This document shows, in pieces, positions 40,599 through 42,612 of a stretch of DNA of 42,612 nt. The notes beneath the pieces are model-generated. The model saw only the letters and a program-made list of their open reading frames with translations. It was not told the origin of the DNA and did no database searches. This stretch comes from Nemertoderma westbladi. Lineage: Eukaryota > Xenacoelomorpha > Nemertodermatida > Nemertodermatidae. Position 1 is the stretch's first letter. The number at the start of each line of letters is the position of its first letter. The DNA lies in the NCBI GenBank assembly GCA_032718475.1, contig JAUCBJ010006287.1, positions 1-42,612 of the forward strand. The letters are read 5' to 3'. The position numbers and the translations under genes are program-made.

Positions 40599-40709
40599 AG
40601 CTCATCAACAGCCCAATACAATGTGCCTGTTGACGTTGACAGAAAAGTCGATGATACCTTCCTGGCAGCTGATAATCAAAAGTATAGCCGAAACTCATAT
40701 GTGAGTTGA
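40599..40709 (+). pseudogene. Protein-like reading frame fragment, right part
   Basis: Reads SSSTAQYNVPVDVDRKV, then DDTFLAADNQKYSRNSY, followed by GTGAGT (a good splice donor at 40701) and a TGA two codons later. It is in the same frame as 38241-38441 when the transposon and one copy of AAGCT are discounted, with one TGA between them. This agreement of frame, and a donor at the end, suggest a former exon cut by a transposon. No family could be assigned. Confidence 0.35.
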
Positions 40710-40789
40710 AACCAAGTCAGAACGGTTTTACTGTAACTCATGAGTTTTCACCAATAGGAATAGATTGAAGGAAAAGTTCCCACCAAGTA

Positions 40790-41765
40790 CACGTTCGTGG
40801 GGCCTTCGCGCAGCACGAGGCCCAGTTATGAGATACAAATTAAAATTGAGCGACTGTATCACAAAATCAGGTTTTGAGAAATTTACCCACACCACCAATC
40901 AATCAAAGAAAGGGGGACAGTACGTGTTCACCCCTTTTAATCCCCCCCCCCCACCCGTCCCAACCACCAATACATAACCGCGACATCTACCACCCACGGA
41001 AGGGTAGCACGAACTTATTTCCAATCGCACGTTCAATATGCAAAGCCAGGTGGTTTATAGGAATATAATAAACGCAGTACTCGTATTCATTATAAGCCTC
41101 GTTGCGTTCGTCCTGTTTTGTATTTAAATATATTTCTTAAACGCAGGCTAGGACGTTCTTTATAATAATAATAACTAGGGATGCGATCAATATGTGAAGC
41201 CAGGTGGTTTATATAATAATTTAGTCAACGCAGTACTCGTCTTCATTATATGCCTCGTTGCGCTCGTCGCTTGTCCTGTTTTGTTATAAAATATTTTTCC
41301 TAAACGCAGACTGACGATCTTTATACAGTTATAACTATGCGAAGTTTCGAAACTGTGCGAGTAACTGTTGATACATCTATGTGGATATGTGTGATATGTG
41401 GAGATGTGTGATACAACGCCAACGCATCTTATGCCGATGTAGTAATATGGGTATTGAAATAATATTAAATTAATGTACACTCTTAAAGCTGCAGCGAAAA
41501 AATGTAGCTAATTTCCTAGGTTACATATAAAATAATAATATTATTTTTAAGAACATTAATTTTACTACTTTGCAAAAATTCAATTAAAAAATAACCAGAC
41601 ATATACATTGTGGAATAAACTATTTCAGAAGCCTACACAACAGCCATGCCATGGATAGTATTTATGTTATGATATCTGTCATTCACCTGAGATAGCAATA
41701 CAACATTTATAGTGAATTTAAAGAATGCTGTCTGGGCTGGAATAGCAATACTGGTTGTCTATTAC
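40790..41765 (-). mobile_element. Dispersed repeat family copy 4, inverted and truncated
   Basis: Starts with the family tail on the minus strand (CACGTTCGTGGGGCC, then TTCGCGCAGCACGAG) and runs backwards through the same 0.9-kb middle as 17857-18866, including AAACCACCTGGCTT and ACGAGTACTGCGTT units. It ends at CAATACTGGTTGTCTATTAC. Identity with copy 1 is high; one deletion of about 40 bp is near 41710. The head is absent. A 97-codon frame (41187-41480 minus, 18173-18466 plus) is shared, but its few differences all change amino acids, so it is not evidence for a gene. Confidence 0.75.
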
Positions 41766-41805
41766 TATCCCCCGCTACGAAGTTATTATGGTGATGCTCG
41801 GTAGA

Positions 41806-41836
41806 CAGTGGCGGTTCTAGGGGGGGGGGGGGGGGG
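41806..41836 (+). mobile_element. hAT-like terminus CAGTGGCGGTTCTAG with poly(G)
   Basis: A CAGTGGCG-type end followed by a 17-nt G run (41820-41836). The matching other end was not found in the window, so this is either a solo end or an element running off the edge. Confidence 0.4.
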
Positions 41837-42123
41837 CAAGGGGGCATCTGCCCCTCCGCAGGTATCTTGGGGGGGGGGCTTGCCCCCTCCCTAGCGAAAG
41901 GTAATGTGGTAAATCCGTACCAGTGGGTACCGACTTGCTCGAAAACAGACCTCTCTGGGAAAAGACTTCTATTTTTTTTCAAAATTTAGTTACTACCCGG
42001 AGATATCCATTATAAAACACTCTGATATTTTTGTAAAATTCTGGAACTTTGGGAATTCGGGAAAAAATCGGGAATTTTCTTCAAAGTTTTCTTCTTCGAA
42101 CTGTAGCTTGTTTCCGAAACGTG

Positions 42124-42162
42124 CAGTGGCGTGCAGAAGGGGGGGGGGGGGGGGGGGGGGGG
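42124..42162 (+). mobile_element. hAT-like terminus CAGTGGCGTGCAGAAGG with poly(G)
   Basis: Similar CAGTGGCG start followed by a 24-nt G run (42139-42162). No partner was seen before the window end. Confidence 0.4.
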
Positions 42163-42612
42163 CACCTTCCAAGGGGCGCCAAAATTTGAGCAGTAGTGGC
42201 ATCATAGCCAGCTGATAGTATAATGGTGGTTCCAAGTTTAGCTTATTGATGCTAGACATTTAGCCCATCCAACATACAAACATAGTAGTTTGGTTCTGTA
42301 TTGGTTGCATAGCCTTTCAGCACTGCCCACATTGCACATGTGAAGGTGTCACAGGTGAGAAGGTAGATGTCTCCTGCGATTGGTCCATGGTATGGTCACT
42401 GGAAATATCTCCATTGGTAAGTTCAGTGGCTTTGTGGTTTAAGGCATGTGCAAGTAAATTTAAGCAGTAAATTTCTTAATATAATATAATTTTGCAATTA
42501 AAATAGTCTTAAAATAGTCATTTAATTACTTCAATATTTTCCACTACCACACATGTTATGAAAGTTTGTGCGGCTAAAATACTAAAGTATATTTATTGCC
42601 TCTTAAATAATT
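42163..42612. other. Right edge, nothing recognised
   Basis: Presumably intron 4 of the iPLA2-like gene continues here. No exon with ankyrin character and no repeat boundary was seen. Confidence 0.4.

Overview
The window is nuclear DNA of an invertebrate animal, probably marine. The background is AT-rich, the introns are GT-AG, the non-coding space is large and crowded with transposons and satellites, and several genes have clear animal homologues. The lineage cannot be fixed from this sequence. I see no prokaryotic, organellar or CRISPR features.

Left part (1-16028): three apparently single-exon genes stand in a sea of repeats. They are a questin-oxidase-like (DUF4243) protein on the minus strand (1453-2697), a secreted and probably GPI-anchored Ly6/uPAR-type protein on the plus strand (8863-9477), and a full-length PMS2-type MutL mismatch-repair protein on the minus strand (13218-16028). 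The coding regions look richer in G+C than the AT-rich flanks. Between them lie a 234-bp element with perfect 50-bp terminal inverted repeats (3627-3860), a 2.1-kb fold-back structure with a 60-bp minisatellite core (4640-6760), a cluster of TTCTAGAA dyads upstream of the Ly6 gene (7805-8518), and several small inverted-repeat elements with 9-10-bp flanking direct repeats.

Middle (16029-28156): no intact gene was recognised. This stretch holds a 1-kb fold-back element next to the PMS2 5' end, a dispersed family with fixed termini (17254, 21047, 26331, and an inverted copy at 40790), a non-autonomous hAT element with an 8-bp target duplication (19836-20276), tRNA-derived SINE fragments, elements whose ends are built from short iterated GGGCGAAG-type or GGGTCGCAATTG-type units, a degraded BED zinc-finger transposase fragment, and several minisatellites.

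Right part (28157-42612): the 5' portion of a multi-exon gene whose translated exons match the N-terminus and first ankyrin repeats of group VI calcium-independent phospholipase A2 (PLA2G6/iPLA2-beta). Four exons are proposed (28157-28234, 29543-29686, 36056-36221, 37666-37889), with compatible phases 0, 0, 1, 0. The rest of the gene lies beyond the right edge. Its introns are the most striking feature of the window. Intron 2 is almost entirely an array of about 80 copies of a 79-bp unit that copies the exon 2/intron 2 boundary, including the 5' splice site. Intron 3 begins with a different, 30-bp array that also starts at the 5' splice site and repeats a CAG|GTAAAT donor; a 5'-truncated LINE is inserted in it with a 12-bp target duplication. 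Intron 4 holds a transposon nested in a transposon, which in turn interrupts an old protein-like reading frame.

The genes do not form a pathway or operon. The biological interest lies in the splice-site-bearing satellites of the iPLA2 gene and in several apparently undescribed repeat families.
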